64,000 nucleotides of DNA from Marininema mesophilum (GTDB taxonomy: Bacteria; Bacillota; Bacilli; Thermoactinomycetales; DSM-45169). Positions within the stretch are counted from its first letter, which is position 1, and each line of letters opens with the position of its first letter. The stretch covers positions 62,001 through 126,000 of the forward strand of contig NZ_FNNQ01000007.1 of NCBI RefSeq assembly GCF_900106775.1, read 5' to 3'. A program made the position numbers and the translations under genes. This document shows, one piece after another, positions 50,817 through 59,240 of this stretch. The notes beneath the pieces are model-generated. The model worked only from the letters and a program-made list of their open reading frames with translations. It was not told the DNA's origin and searched no databases.

Positions 50817-52289
50817 ATGGCTGATCGAGTACGTACACGATATGCTCCAAGTCCAACGGGACACCTCCATATCGGTGGTGCACGGACGGCGTTATTTAGC
50901 TATCTATGGGCAAAAAAACACGGTGGAGACTTCATCGTTCGGATTGAAGATACGGACGTCGAGCGCAATGTAGCCGATGCTGAAGAAAAGCAGATGGCGG
51001 GTCTTGCTTGGCTCGGTATTCAATGGGATGAAAGTGTGGATGTGGGTGGCCCTCATGCTCCCTATCGGTCGATGGATCGGACAGAAATCTATGAGGAGTA
51101 TCTTCAGCGTCTTTTGACCAGTGAACAGGCGTATCCTTGCTACTGTACCTCGGAGGAATTGGAGCAGGATCGGGAAAAGCAAATGGCAGCTGGACAAGCC
51201 CCGCGATACATAGGTCGTTGCCGTGATCTCACTGAGGAAGAGCGAGCTGCGCGCGTAGCGGAGGGGCGCCAGGCATCGATTCGTTTTCGTGTTCCAGGAG
51301 GTCGTACCATCGTTGTTGAGGATTTTGTGCGGGGCAATGTCTCCTTCGAGACCGATGGATTAGGGGATTTTATTATCGCTCGTCCCGATGGTCGACCTAC
51401 CTACAACTTCGCTGTAACTATCGATGATGCATTGATGGAGATTACCGATGTTGTGCGTGGGGAGGAGCACATTTCCAATACCCCAAGACAGATTCTCCTC
51501 TACGAAGCCATTGGCTGGGAAGCCCCTCGTTTTGCCCATGCGCCATTGATCCTTAACCCCGATGGGAAGAAGATGAGCAAACGGGATGAGTCGATTATTC
51601 AGTTTATCGATCAGTATCGGGATCTAGGTTATCTGCCGGAGGCTATTAATAATTTCATCGTTCTCTTGGGCTGGGCACCATCTGGGGAGAAAGCAGAAGA
51701 AGAGATTTTCTCATTAGCAGAGCTCATCGATATCTTCTCATTGGATCGGATTTCTAAAGCACCAGCAGTCTTTGATACAGGCAAATTGAAATGGATGAAC
51801 AATCATTACATCAAAGAAGCTTCCCTGGAGCGAATCACCGAGTTGGCCATTCCTCATCTTGTAAAGGCAGGGCGGATTACAGAGTCCCTCAGTGAATCAG
51901 AGCGTGCATGGGTAACGCGTCTTGTTGGACTCTATCAAGAACAGTTGGATCATGTGGCGCAAATCGTAGATTTGACCGCTTTCTTTTTCCGGGAAGAGGT
52001 TGTGCATTCAGCGGAAGCGACTACTGTCCTGGCTGAGGAACAAGTGCCTATTGTGCTTGCGGCCTTTGTTGAACAGGTTGCCCGCCATGAGGGTGAGTTG
52101 GATCCGGAAGAAGTAAAGAAGCTATTGAAAGCTGTACAAAAAGAGACAGGCTATAAAGGAAAGCAACTTTTTATGCCTGTACGTGCGGCAGTGACTGGTG
52201 AAACTCATGGTCCGGATTTGAGGGAGTCTATTTCTCTTCTTGGTAAGGAACAAGTCACTTCCCGTTTGAATACATTTTTAGGTAATTAA
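50817..52289 (+). CDS. gltX: Glutamyl-tRNA synthetase
   Basis: ATG 50817 follows gaggtgaagg and gives ADRVRTRYAPSPTGHLHIGG with the HIGH-type motif. The 490-residue class I enzyme has KMSKRDES as KMSKS motif and a C-terminal anticodon-binding helical domain. In Bacillales it is normally non-discriminating, also charging tRNA-Gln; nothing in the sequence shows otherwise. Confidence 0.97.
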   Translation: MADRVRTRYAPSPTGHLHIGGARTALFSYLWAKKHGGDFIVRIEDTDVERNVADAEEKQMAGLAWLGIQWDESVDVGGPHAPYRSMDRTEIYEEYLQRLLTSEQAYPCYCTSEELEQDREKQMAAGQAPRYIGRCRDLTEEERAARVAEGRQASIRFRVPGGRTIVVEDFVRGNVSFETDGLGDFIIARPDGRPTYNFAVTIDDALMEITDVVRGEEHISNTPRQILLYEAIGWEAPRFAHAPLILNPDGKKMSKRDESIIQFIDQYRDLGYLPEAINNFIVLLGWAPSGEKAEEEIFSLAELIDIFSLDRISKAPAVFDTGKLKWMNNHYIKEASLERITELAIPHLVKAGRITESLSESERAWVTRLVGLYQEQLDHVAQIVDLTAFFFREEVVHSAEATTVLAEEQVPIVLAAFVEQVARHEGELDPEEVKKLLKAVQKETGYKGKQLFMPVRAAVTGETHGPDLRESISLLGKEQVTSRLNTFLGN

Positions 52290-52339
52290 AGGGTGATCGG
52301 ATCACTCGCGTCAACTGTTCTTTTTTGATATAATGGAAT

Positions 52340-52612
52340 TATAAGTAACCACTAAGCGATGATCGGGAGAGTACAGCGTTTGCAAGATCACCAGAGAGGA
52401 ACCTATTAGCTGAGAGGGTTCTGTTCTTAAGCCGCTCGAAATGCCCCCGTGAGCTGTTCGACCCAAACCGTAAGGGAGTAGGAAGAACCGGTACCCACCG
52501 TTATCGGGTTGAGCGGACGAATAAGTGCCTATATGGGCTTTAGTCAAACAGAGTGGAACCGCGGTATTACCGTCTCTGTAATCTGGTAACAGATTGCAGG
52601 GGCTTTTTTGTT
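52340..52612 (+). promoter_or_regulatory. T-box riboswitch (Cys specifier) ahead of cysE-cysS
   Basis: The leader contains a stem I region with agagagg, a specifier TGC at 52442-52444 in the context cgaaa-TGC-ccccg, the T-box sequence agagtggaaccgcgg (52550-52564) and a terminator ctctgtaatctg / cagattgcaggg followed by seven T. A TATAAT with extended TG (52327-52334) is just upstream. TGC agrees with control by uncharged tRNA-Cys of serine acetyltransferase and cysteinyl-tRNA synthetase. Confidence 0.93.
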
Positions 52613-52707
52613 TTCTTAATCTAGTTGTTTATCGCTGATGTGTGAGATGAGAGAGAACGAGCAAACTTAAAGTAATGTGGAATGAAAGGTTGAAACGAGG
52701 GATGGGA

Positions 52708-53445
52708 ATGATGAAGCGGATGCAAAACGTAGTTTCCTTGATGCGTTCAGATATTGATGCGGTGTTCGACCGGGATCCAGCAGCGCGGAATACATTTGAG
52801 GTTATCTTTACTTATTCGGGGTTACATGCGATATGGTCCTATCGCTTTGCCCACTGGTTTTATAAACGCAAAGGGTATTTTATTGCCCGGGTCATCTCGC
52901 AACTGAGCCGCTTCTTTACTGGGATTGAAATCCATCCTGGAGCTAAAATAGGTACTGGATTCTTTATCGATCATGGGATGGGAGTTGTGATTGGTGAGAC
53001 CTGTGAAATCGGCAATTATGTCACGATCTATCAGGGGGTTACCTTAGGTGGTACAGGTAAGGAACGAGGAAAGCGTCATCCGACGGTAGAGGATGGTGTA
53101 CTAATCGCCTCGGGTGCTAAGGTACTTGGCTCGATTCGTATCGGTCATTGCTCCAAGATCGGTGCGGGTTCTGTGGTCCTACGGGACGTTCCTCCTAACT
53201 CTACGGTAGTAGGAGTACCTGGACATGTGGTGGTTCAAGATGGGGTTCGAGTCCTTCGTGCTCATCAGGGAAACCACGTCGAGCATGCCGATTTCGATCA
53301 AGTGAATCTCCCTGATCCAGTAGCTGAAACCTGTGGCAAGTTGCAACAGGAGATTGATCGTTTGCGCGAAGAATTAAATCAATTACGTAAAGAAGTGGAA
53401 CCGGCAGGAAAGGGGAAAACAGAATATGACGATACAACTGTATAA
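52708..53445 (+). CDS. cysE: Serine O-acetyltransferase
   Basis: ATG 52708 is chosen for gaggg 6 bp upstream; ATG 52675 has no ribosome site. The 245-residue protein has the helical N-domain (RSDIDAVFDRDPAARNTFEV) and left-handed beta-helix repeats HPGAKIGTGFFIDHGMGVVI, GETCEIGNYVTIYQGVTLGG. It makes O-acetylserine, the cysteine precursor. The C-terminal tail is a coiled coil (QQEIDRLREELNQLRKEV), longer than average. cysS overlaps its end by 20 bp. Confidence 0.96.
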   Translation: MMKRMQNVVSLMRSDIDAVFDRDPAARNTFEVIFTYSGLHAIWSYRFAHWFYKRKGYFIARVISQLSRFFTGIEIHPGAKIGTGFFIDHGMGVVIGETCEIGNYVTIYQGVTLGGTGKERGKRHPTVEDGVLIASGAKVLGSIRIGHCSKIGAGSVVLRDVPPNSTVVGVPGHVVVQDGVRVLRAHQGNHVEHADFDQVNLPDPVAETCGKLQQEIDRLREELNQLRKEVEPAGKGKTEYDDTTV

Positions 53446-54826
53446 CACGCTGACGAGGAGGAAAGAACCGTTCCAGCCTTTGGAAAAGGATCGAGTTCAC
53501 TTTTATGTTTGCGGACCGACAGTTTATAATTTCATTCATATCGGTAATGCCCGGGTGTTTGTTTTCTTTGATGTAGTGCGACGTTATCTTACCTATCGAG
53601 GGTATGAGGTCCATTACATTCAAAACTTTACGGATGTGGATGATCGGTTGATTAAGCAGTCCATCGAAGAAGGGAGGGCGGTTCCAGAAGTAGCGGAGAG
53701 TTATATAAAGGCTTACTTTGAAGATATGGATGACCTTGGTGTGAATCGCGCGGATGTTCACCCACGGGCGACGGAACATATCAAAGAGATGCAGGACGCG
53801 ATTCGTGCGTTAATCAAGAAGGGATATGCCTATGAGGTGGATGGGGATGTCTACTATCGTCCACTCAAAAAAGAAGACTATGGTCAACTATCCAATCAAC
53901 CCCTAGAAGAATTGAAAGCGGGAGCGCGGATAGAAATGAATGACCGTAAAGATAATCCCCTTGATTTTGCATTGTGGAAAAAGGCCAAGCCTGGAGAAAT
54001 CTCTTGGGATAGCCCATGGGGTAAAGGGCGGCCTGGCTGGCATATCGAATGTTCAGCGATGGCGCGGAAATACCTAGGTGACACCTTGGATATTCATGCC
54101 GGGGGGATGGATCTATGCTTCCCTCATCATGAGAACGAGATTGCCCAAAGTGAGGCATGGACAGGAAAACCCTTTGCTCGTTATTGGCTCCATAATGGGT
54201 TTATCAATATGGGAGCGGAGAAGATGTCCAAGTCCCTAGGTAATGTGGAGCGTGTACGAGATTTACGTAGTCGCTACACAGGTAGAGAGCTTCGCTGGTT
54301 TTTGCTTTCCGCTCATTATCGCAATCCGATCTCCTTTTCTGACGAATCGATCCGCCAAATCGGAGGAGCTATCGCTCGTATCGACACAGCGGTCACCAAC
54401 CTCTCCCATCGCATTGGTGCGGCTCTGGATGGGGAGGCGGAGAAGGTAATGCGTGAGCGTTTACGTACGCTGACTGTCGACTTTGAAAAAGCGATGGATG
54501 ATGATCTCAATACTGCTAACGCAATCAGTGTCCTCTTTGAAGGGGTCCACTTGGCTAATGAACTGGTAGCAAGAGATGTTGTCTCCCGTGGCTCACTGGA
54601 AGCAGTCCTGGGTTGGTTGAACCACTTTGGTGGGGATATCCTAGGTCTTGTAAAAACAACAAGAGAAGTCGATTTAGAAGCGGAGATCGAAGCGAAGATC
54701 GAAGAACGTCAACAAGCCAGAAGAGATCGAGATTTTAGCCGTGCAGATGCCATTCGTGATGAGCTAGCAGCTCAGGGGATTCTTCTTGAAGATACACCCC
54801 AAGGCGTACGCTGGCGTCGAAAGTGA
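53426..54826 (+). CDS. cysS: Cysteinyl-tRNA synthetase
   Basis: The 466-residue class I enzyme has FYVCGPTVYNFIHIGNAR (HIGH motif and zinc Cys29), further zinc ligands in GWHIECSAMA and HHENE, and KMSKSLGN. It overlaps cysE and shares the T-box control. Confidence 0.97.
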   Translation: MTIQLYNTLTRRKEPFQPLEKDRVHFYVCGPTVYNFIHIGNARVFVFFDVVRRYLTYRGYEVHYIQNFTDVDDRLIKQSIEEGRAVPEVAESYIKAYFEDMDDLGVNRADVHPRATEHIKEMQDAIRALIKKGYAYEVDGDVYYRPLKKEDYGQLSNQPLEELKAGARIEMNDRKDNPLDFALWKKAKPGEISWDSPWGKGRPGWHIECSAMARKYLGDTLDIHAGGMDLCFPHHENEIAQSEAWTGKPFARYWLHNGFINMGAEKMSKSLGNVERVRDLRSRYTGRELRWFLLSAHYRNPISFSDESIRQIGGAIARIDTAVTNLSHRIGAALDGEAEKVMRERLRTLTVDFEKAMDDDLNTANAISVLFEGVHLANELVARDVVSRGSLEAVLGWLNHFGGDILGLVKTTREVDLEAEIEAKIEERQQARRDRDFSRADAIRDELAAQGILLEDTPQGVRWRRK

Positions 54827-54835
54827 GGGGTTGGC

Positions 54836-55264
54836 ATGGAGATTGGCATGACGGAGACAGTTGACCTGAAAGAGACGAAGGAAATGAATCCACTTCTCCT
54901 AGCCTATTTAGGTGATGCGATCTATGAACTCTTTATTCGTTATCATCTCGTTAAAAGGAGTGACATTCGGCCGAAGGAGGTTCATGATGAAGCAATCCGT
55001 TTCGTGGCGGCACCAGCTCAAGCGCGTGGTGTCCGAGCAGTAGAGGAACAATTGACAGATGAGGAATGGGAAGTTCTGAAGAGAGGGCGCAACGCGAAGT
55101 CGGGTGGTGTTCCAAAGAGCGCAAAACCTTCAGAGTATCGTTATGCAACGGGGTTGGAAACCCTTGTCGCTCATTGGTACCTTACAGGGCAAACGGAGCG
55201 GCTGACTGAGATGATGAAACGGATGATTCAAGTATTGGAAGAAGGCGAAGATAATGGGGAATGA
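54836..55264 (+). CDS. mrnC: Mini-ribonuclease 3 (MrnC)
   Basis: The 142-residue protein is an RNase III catalytic domain without a dsRNA-binding domain: LLLAYLGDAIYELFIRYHLV carries the catalytic aspartate region, and RGRNAKSGGVPKSA and YRYATGLETLVAHWYLTGQ complete the family pattern. It matures 23S rRNA ends. rlmB overlaps its end by 11 bp. Confidence 0.95.
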   Translation: MEIGMTETVDLKETKEMNPLLLAYLGDAIYELFIRYHLVKRSDIRPKEVHDEAIRFVAAPAQARGVRAVEEQLTDEEWEVLKRGRNAKSGGVPKSAKPSEYRYATGLETLVAHWYLTGQTERLTEMMKRMIQVLEEGEDNGE

Positions 55265-55991
55265 ATGGGTGATTGGCCGACAAGCGGTCAAGGAAACGTT
55301 AAAAGCTGGGCGCGATATGGAGAAGTTACTGGTAGCTGAGGGGGCGAGTAAAGGCTCTCTTGCAGCTCTTTTAGTCGAGGCGAAGAAGGGTGGCGTCCTG
55401 GTACAAGAGGTTCCGCGTAAGAAGCTGGATCAAGTCGCTGAAGGGGAGAACCATCAAGGGGTAGCCGCTTTGGTAGCAGCTTATGAGTATGCGACTGTAG
55501 ATGATCTCTTTCGGAGAGCGGAGGAGAAAGGAGAGGATCCTTTCTTCCTAATCCTCGATGGGATTGAAGATCCACACAACCTGGGTTCGATTCTGCGTAC
55601 AGCAGATGCATCAGGAGTCCACGGGGTGATTATTCCCAAGCGGAGGGCAGTGGGGCTAACCCAAATTGTTTCCAAGACTTCCGCTGGTGCAGTTGAACAC
55701 GTTCCAGTTGCTCGTGTAACCAATCTAAATCGGACCGCCGAGGAACTAAAAGAGCGTGGAATGTGGCTGGTAGGCAGTGCTGCGGATGCCTATGATCGCT
55801 ATGATGGGGTCGACTATGCACTACCCTTGGCTTTTGTCATTGGGAATGAAGGCAAGGGGATTAGCCGCCTCCTGCGTGAACGTTGTGATTTCCTTGTCAA
55901 TTTGCCTATGAAAGGACAAGTCTCTTCTCTAAATGCTTCAGTAGCGGCGGCGCTATTCATGTATGAAGTATTGCGAAAGCGTGAAGGATGA
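55254..55991 (+). CDS. rlmB: 23S rRNA (guanosine-2'-O-)-methyltransferase RlmB
   Basis: The 245-residue SPOUT enzyme has an N-terminal substrate domain (VIGRQAVKETLKAG) and knot motifs HNLGSILRTADASG, VIGNEGKGISRLLRE and VSSLNASVAAALFMYE. It methylates G2251-type positions in 23S rRNA and is coupled to mrnC by overlap. Confidence 0.95.
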   Translation: MGNEWVIGRQAVKETLKAGRDMEKLLVAEGASKGSLAALLVEAKKGGVLVQEVPRKKLDQVAEGENHQGVAALVAAYEYATVDDLFRRAEEKGEDPFFLILDGIEDPHNLGSILRTADASGVHGVIIPKRRAVGLTQIVSKTSAGAVEHVPVARVTNLNRTAEELKERGMWLVGSAADAYDRYDGVDYALPLAFVIGNEGKGISRLLRERCDFLVNLPMKGQVSSLNASVAAALFMYEVLRKREG

Positions 55992-56005
55992 CGGGGTGAA
56001 TTCTA

Positions 56006-56506
56006 ATGGAAGAGTGGCTGATTGTGGATGGGTACAACGTCATCGGGGCGCATATAAAATGGGCTACTCTTCCGTTGGATGAATCTCGCGATCTCCTTGT
56101 AGCTGCTTTGGCAGAGTATCAGGCTGTGATGGGAAGAGAAGTGACCGTTGTCTTTGATGCCCACCGCTCTCCTGGGGCGGAAACGAAAATAATAGAGAGT
56201 CGAGTGAGCGTCTGGTTTACTCGAGAGCATGAGACCGCTGATCAGATGATTGAGAGATTAGTACGACAACACAAAAAAGCCAAGCGGCACATCTATGTTG
56301 CCACATCGGATTATTTAGAACAGCGGATGGTATTTGGGCAGGGGGCTTACCGCGTCTCCTCCCGGGAACTTATTCAAGACTTAGCAGTAATCGATAAAAA
56401 AATATCTCGGCGAATTCAAGAAAAAAAAGAAAGACCTGCGACATTAGGTCAAGGATTAGCTGGAGACTTATTAGAAATTCTGGAAAAATGGCGGCGGGAA
56501 AAATAG
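56006..56506 (+). CDS. rae1: NYN-domain ribosome-associated endoribonuclease (YacP/Rae1)
   Basis: The 166-residue PIN-like protein starts EEWLIVDGYNVIGAHIKW and has VVFDAHRSPGAETK, FTREHETADQMIERLV and ATSDYLEQRMVFGQGAYRVS, the YacP pattern. Rae1 cuts mRNA in the ribosomal A site in B. subtilis. It lies 14 bp after rlmB and ahead of the sigH promoter. Confidence 0.93.
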   Translation: MEEWLIVDGYNVIGAHIKWATLPLDESRDLLVAALAEYQAVMGREVTVVFDAHRSPGAETKIIESRVSVWFTREHETADQMIERLVRQHKKAKRHIYVATSDYLEQRMVFGQGAYRVSSRELIQDLAVIDKKISRRIQEKKERPATLGQGLAGDLLEILEKWRREK

Positions 56507-56515
56507 GTTGAAAAT

Positions 56516-56545
56516 TTGACGTTTTTGTAGCAACTCAGCTATAAT
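56516..56545 (+). promoter_or_regulatory. Promoter of sigH
   Basis: TTGACG (56516-56521) and TATAAT (56540-56545) are 18 bp apart, 43 bp before the proposed GTG start. Confidence 0.75.
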
Positions 56546-56588
56546 AAATCTATCTTGGTTTTCCACCCCACGGGTCGGAGGGATGAAG

Positions 56589-57239
56589 GTGAGTGTCAAT
56601 CTTCAATGGAGCGTGTCCACAACTGATGAAGCGATGACCGACGAGATGCTGGTGGAAGCTGTACGTATGGCTGACGGCGCCGCATTGGAGCAATTGATCA
56701 GTAAATACAAAAATTTTGTCCGGGCGAAGGCCCGCTCCTATTTTCTAATCGGAGCGGACCATGAAGATATCGTCCAAGAGGGAATGATCGGTCTCTATAA
56801 AGCGATTCGTGACTTCCGAGGGGACAAGCTGGCTTCATTTAAAGCTTTTGCAGAATTATGTATTACCCGCCAAATCATCACTGCGATCAAAACTGCGACA
56901 CGTCAAAAACACATCCCCCTCAATTCCTATGTCTCTTTGGACAAGCCCATTTACGACGAAGATTCAGACCGTACGTTGATGGATGTCCTCACAGGTGGGC
57001 GTGTTTCTGACCCAGAAGAACTCTATATCAATCAAGAAGAGTTTGACGATATAGAAGATAAGATGTCGCAAATCTTAAGTGAACTTGAACGTCAGGTTTT
57101 GATGCTCTATCTTGATGGTCGGTCCTATCAGGAAATTGCTGTCGATCTGAAACGGCATGTTAAATCTATCGACAATGCCCTGCAAAGGGTAAAGCGAAAA
57201 CTAGAGCGTTACTTGGAAGTACGTGAAGTGAGCACTTAA
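56589..57239 (+). CDS. sigH: RNA polymerase sigma factor SigH (sporulation, stationary phase)
   Basis: GTG 56589 is preferred because ggaggg ends 6 bp before it, while ATG 56583 directly touches that site. The 216-residue protein has region 2 (LISKYKNFVRAKARSYFLIG, EDIVQEGMIGLYKAIRDFRG, ITRQIITAIKTATRQKHIPL) and region 4 (LDGRSYQEIAVDLKRHVKSI). It directs transition-phase genes. The call is firm and supports an endospore-forming lineage. Confidence 0.96.
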   Translation: MSVNLQWSVSTTDEAMTDEMLVEAVRMADGAALEQLISKYKNFVRAKARSYFLIGADHEDIVQEGMIGLYKAIRDFRGDKLASFKAFAELCITRQIITAIKTATRQKHIPLNSYVSLDKPIYDEDSDRTLMDVLTGGRVSDPEELYINQEEFDDIEDKMSQILSELERQVLMLYLDGRSYQEIAVDLKRHVKSIDNALQRVKRKLERYLEVREVST

Positions 57240-57267
57240 TGATAATATTATGTGATCGCTGAGGATG

Positions 57268-57295
57268 GAGGGGAGACCCTCTTTCTTTTTTTCTT
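57268..57295 (+). terminator. Terminator of sigH
   Basis: A short gaggg / ccctc stem with a gaga loop is followed by tttctttttttctt, 30 bp after the stop. Confidence 0.65.
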
Positions 57296-57419
57296 TAGCC
57301 TTAGGGAAGGGTTTCGACACCAATCGCCAAAATCCTTTTCCTTTATACAAGAAAATTGAATGGATGAACGAGGTTTGACTGAAAGCGCAGTGGGGATATA
57401 CTGGCAGAGAAAGAGAAGG

Positions 57420-57463
57420 CCTCTAGAGTACGGAAAAAACGCTTGCAATCGCCCTCTAGAGTA
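57420..57463 (+). repeat. Two 11-bp direct repeats containing a palindrome, upstream of rpmG
   Basis: cctctagagta occurs at 57420-57430 and 57453-57463, 33 bp apart (about three helical turns); each holds the 8-bp palindrome ctctagag. They lie just upstream of the rpmG-secE-nusG promoter and may be a binding site for an activator or repressor. Confidence 0.5.
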
Positions 57464-57477
57464 ACGACTGTCATTCA

Positions 57478-57504
57478 TTGACATGATCGACACTCTATGA
57501 TAAT
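57478..57504 (+). promoter_or_regulatory. Promoter of rpmG-secE-nusG
   Basis: TTGACA (57478-57483) and GATAAT (57499-57504) have 15-bp spacing, slightly short, about 70 bp before rpmG. Confidence 0.5.
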
Positions 57505-57575
57505 GTTGTTTGGGTATTTTGTATAACGCCCGTGAGTTAGGGTCCGCTGGATGCGGAGTCAAGGAGGTGTGTCAA

Positions 57576-57725
57576 ATGCGGGTACTGGTGACGCTAGCTT
57601 GCACCGATTGCAAAGAGCGCAATTATTCCACCACCAAAAATAAACGAAAACATCCCGACCGGATGGAGTTTCGTAAGTTCTGCCCCCGTTGTAATGGGCA
57701 CAAATCGCACCGCGAAACAAAGTGA
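57576..57725 (+). CDS. rpmG: 50S ribosomal protein L33
   Basis: ATG 57576 is 6 bp behind aaggaggtg. The 49-residue protein carries the zinc-binding C+ form: ACTDCKERNYSTTKNKRKHP then FCPRCNGHKSHRETK, with two CxxC pairs. It is just upstream of secE, as in related genomes. Confidence 0.97.
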   Translation: MRVLVTLACTDCKERNYSTTKNKRKHPDRMEFRKFCPRCNGHKSHRETK

Positions 57726-57758
57726 TGATTGGGAGATTTCCGCAGGAGGGATCGGTGC

Positions 57759-57983
57759 ATGGGTTTTTTCGGCCAATTGGGAACCAATATCAAAAAAAGT
57801 GTTTCTGGGACAACCGGCTTCTTCTCGACCGGTGTAGCTGAACTGAAGAAAGTTCGTTGGCCTAATCGCAAAGAGATGGTTAACTACACTACTGTGGTTT
57901 TGGTAACGGTGGTTCTAGTTACTCTATACGTATTTGTGATTGATATGGGGTTAGCTAGTTTGTTTGATGTTATTCAAAAGTAA
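57759..57983 (+). CDS. secE: Preprotein translocase subunit SecE
   Basis: ATG 57759 follows aggaggg by 8 bp. The 74-residue protein has the amphipathic segment VAELKKVRWPNRKEMVNYTT and one membrane helix (VVLVTVVLVTLYVFVIDMGL). It stabilises SecY. nusG follows in the same transcript. Confidence 0.97.
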   Translation: MGFFGQLGTNIKKSVSGTTGFFSTGVAELKKVRWPNRKEMVNYTTVVLVTVVLVTLYVFVIDMGLASLFDVIQK

Positions 57984-58016
57984 GTACCGTCGGCAGTAAT
58001 TTGTCATAAGGGGGGA

Positions 58017-58034
58017 CGGGGCGATCCGGCCCCG
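58017..58034 (+). promoter_or_regulatory. GC hairpin between ribosome site and nusG start
   Basis: The only purine-rich ribosome site (aaggggggga type, ending near 58016) is 24 bases before the nusG ATG, too far. In between, cggggc (58017-58022) and ggccccg (58028-58034) form a 6-bp GC stem; folding would shorten the spacing to about 6. Translation of nusG may depend on this fold. Confidence 0.6.
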
Positions 58035-58039
58035 ATTGC

Positions 58040-58573
58040 ATGGAGAAGAACTGGTATGTTGTCCACACGTACTCAGGATACGAGAACAAAGTAAAGACAA
58101 ACTTGGAAAAACGCCTCCACTCAATGGATATGGAGGATAAAATTTTCCGCGTCCTCGTACCGACGGAGGAAGAAATTGAACATAAGGATGGGAAGCGTAA
58201 ATCCGTCCAACGAAAAGTCTTCCCGGGGTATGTCCTTGTCGAGATGGTTATGACCGACGACTCGTGGTATGTGGTACGCAATACACCAGGTGTTACGGGA
58301 TTCGTGGGCTCCACTGGGTCCGGTTCAAAGCCGACCCCCCTTCTGCCAGAGGAAGCGCACACTATTCTCAACCAAATGGGAATGGAAGAAGCTCGGGCGA
58401 AGGTTGATTTTGAAATCTCTGAGAGCGTAAAAGTGAAGGAAGGTCCATTTGCTAACTTTGTAGGCTCGATTGAAGAGGTAGATATCAACCGTCAGAAGCT
58501 GAAGGTGCTGGTAAACATGTTCGGTCGGGAAACCCCGGTGGAACTCGATTTTTACCAGGTGGAAAAACTTTAA
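58040..58573 (+). CDS. nusG: Transcription elongation/termination factor NusG
   Basis: The 177-residue protein has the NGN domain (EKNWYVVHTYSGYENKVKTN; VFPGYVLVEMVMTDDSWYVV; NTPGVTGFVGS) and a C-terminal KOW domain (VKEGPFANFVGSIEEVDINR). It binds RNAP and couples to ribosomes or termination. The start codon choice rests on family alignment and the hairpin-bridged ribosome site at 58006-58034. Confidence 0.97.
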   Translation: MEKNWYVVHTYSGYENKVKTNLEKRLHSMDMEDKIFRVLVPTEEEIEHKDGKRKSVQRKVFPGYVLVEMVMTDDSWYVVRNTPGVTGFVGSTGSGSKPTPLLPEEAHTILNQMGMEEARAKVDFEISESVKVKEGPFANFVGSIEEVDINRQKLKVLVNMFGRETPVELDFYQVEKL

Positions 58574-58635
58574 TCGGCTTTTTTCTTCCGTTTTGGAAAA
58601 AAGTATGCTACATTATGAATGTTTGGATTCGCAAG

Positions 58636-58666
58636 CCAAAGCGCTTAGGCATCCTTCGCGCTTTGG
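58636..58666 (+). other. Hairpin in the rplK leader
   Basis: A 9-bp perfect stem ccaaagcgc / gcgctttgg sits about 60 bp before rplK with no T run. It may belong to the L1-binding autoregulatory leader of the L11-L1 operon; the match to the known L1 site was not checked. Confidence 0.45.
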
Positions 58667-58726
58667 TTGTTCGACCGTGGGAGGGTATAGCCCGAGAAAA
58701 CCACACTTAGAAGGGAGTTGGATGGT

Positions 58727-59152
58727 TTGGCCAAGAAAGTCATCAAACTTGTGAAGTTGCAAATTCCCGCCGGCAAGGCCAACCCAGCACCGCCTGTTGG
58801 TCCGGCACTGGGTCAAGCTGGTGTTAACATTCCGGGTTTTTGTAAGGAATTCAACGCTCGCACTGCTGATCAAGCGGGTATGATCATTCCTGTAGTGATT
58901 ACCGTTTTTGAAGATCGTTCTTTCACCTTCGTCACGAAAACACCTCCGGCTGCTGTATTGTTGAAAAAAGCCGCAGGTCTTGACAAGGGATCTGGCGAGC
59001 CTAACAAGAATAAGGTCGCAACGATCAAGCGGGATAAAGTTCGCGAAATCGCTGAACTGAAAATGCCTGATCTGAACGCTGCTGATGTCGAAGGTGCTAT
59101 GAAGATGGTTGAAGGTACCGCTCGTAGCATGGGCATCAACGTCGAAGACTGA
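58727..59152 (+). CDS. rplK: 50S ribosomal protein L11
   Basis: The TTG at 58727 gives AKKVIKLVKLQIPAGKANPA, the universal start; aagggag is 9 bp upstream. The 141 residues include PPVGPALGQAGVNIPGFCKE and a C-terminal rRNA-binding domain (MPDLNAADVEGAMKMVEGTA). It forms the GTPase-associated centre. Confidence 0.97.
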   Translation: MAKKVIKLVKLQIPAGKANPAPPVGPALGQAGVNIPGFCKEFNARTADQAGMIIPVVITVFEDRSFTFVTKTPPAAVLLKKAAGLDKGSGEPNKNKVATIKRDKVREIAELKMPDLNAADVEGAMKMVEGTARSMGINVED

Positions 59153-59240
59153 TCAAGTATGGAACACGTGTGCAAGGCCGCCACGGGCCGGTACACGAGT
59201 GGGAGGAATATCCGTTATCACCACGAAGGGGGGAATACCC

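Noticed and set aside
57248..57562. Minus-strand 104-codon frame between sigH and rpmG
   Set aside because: It overlaps the sigH terminator and the rpmG promoter region, has no ribosome site and no recognisable content.
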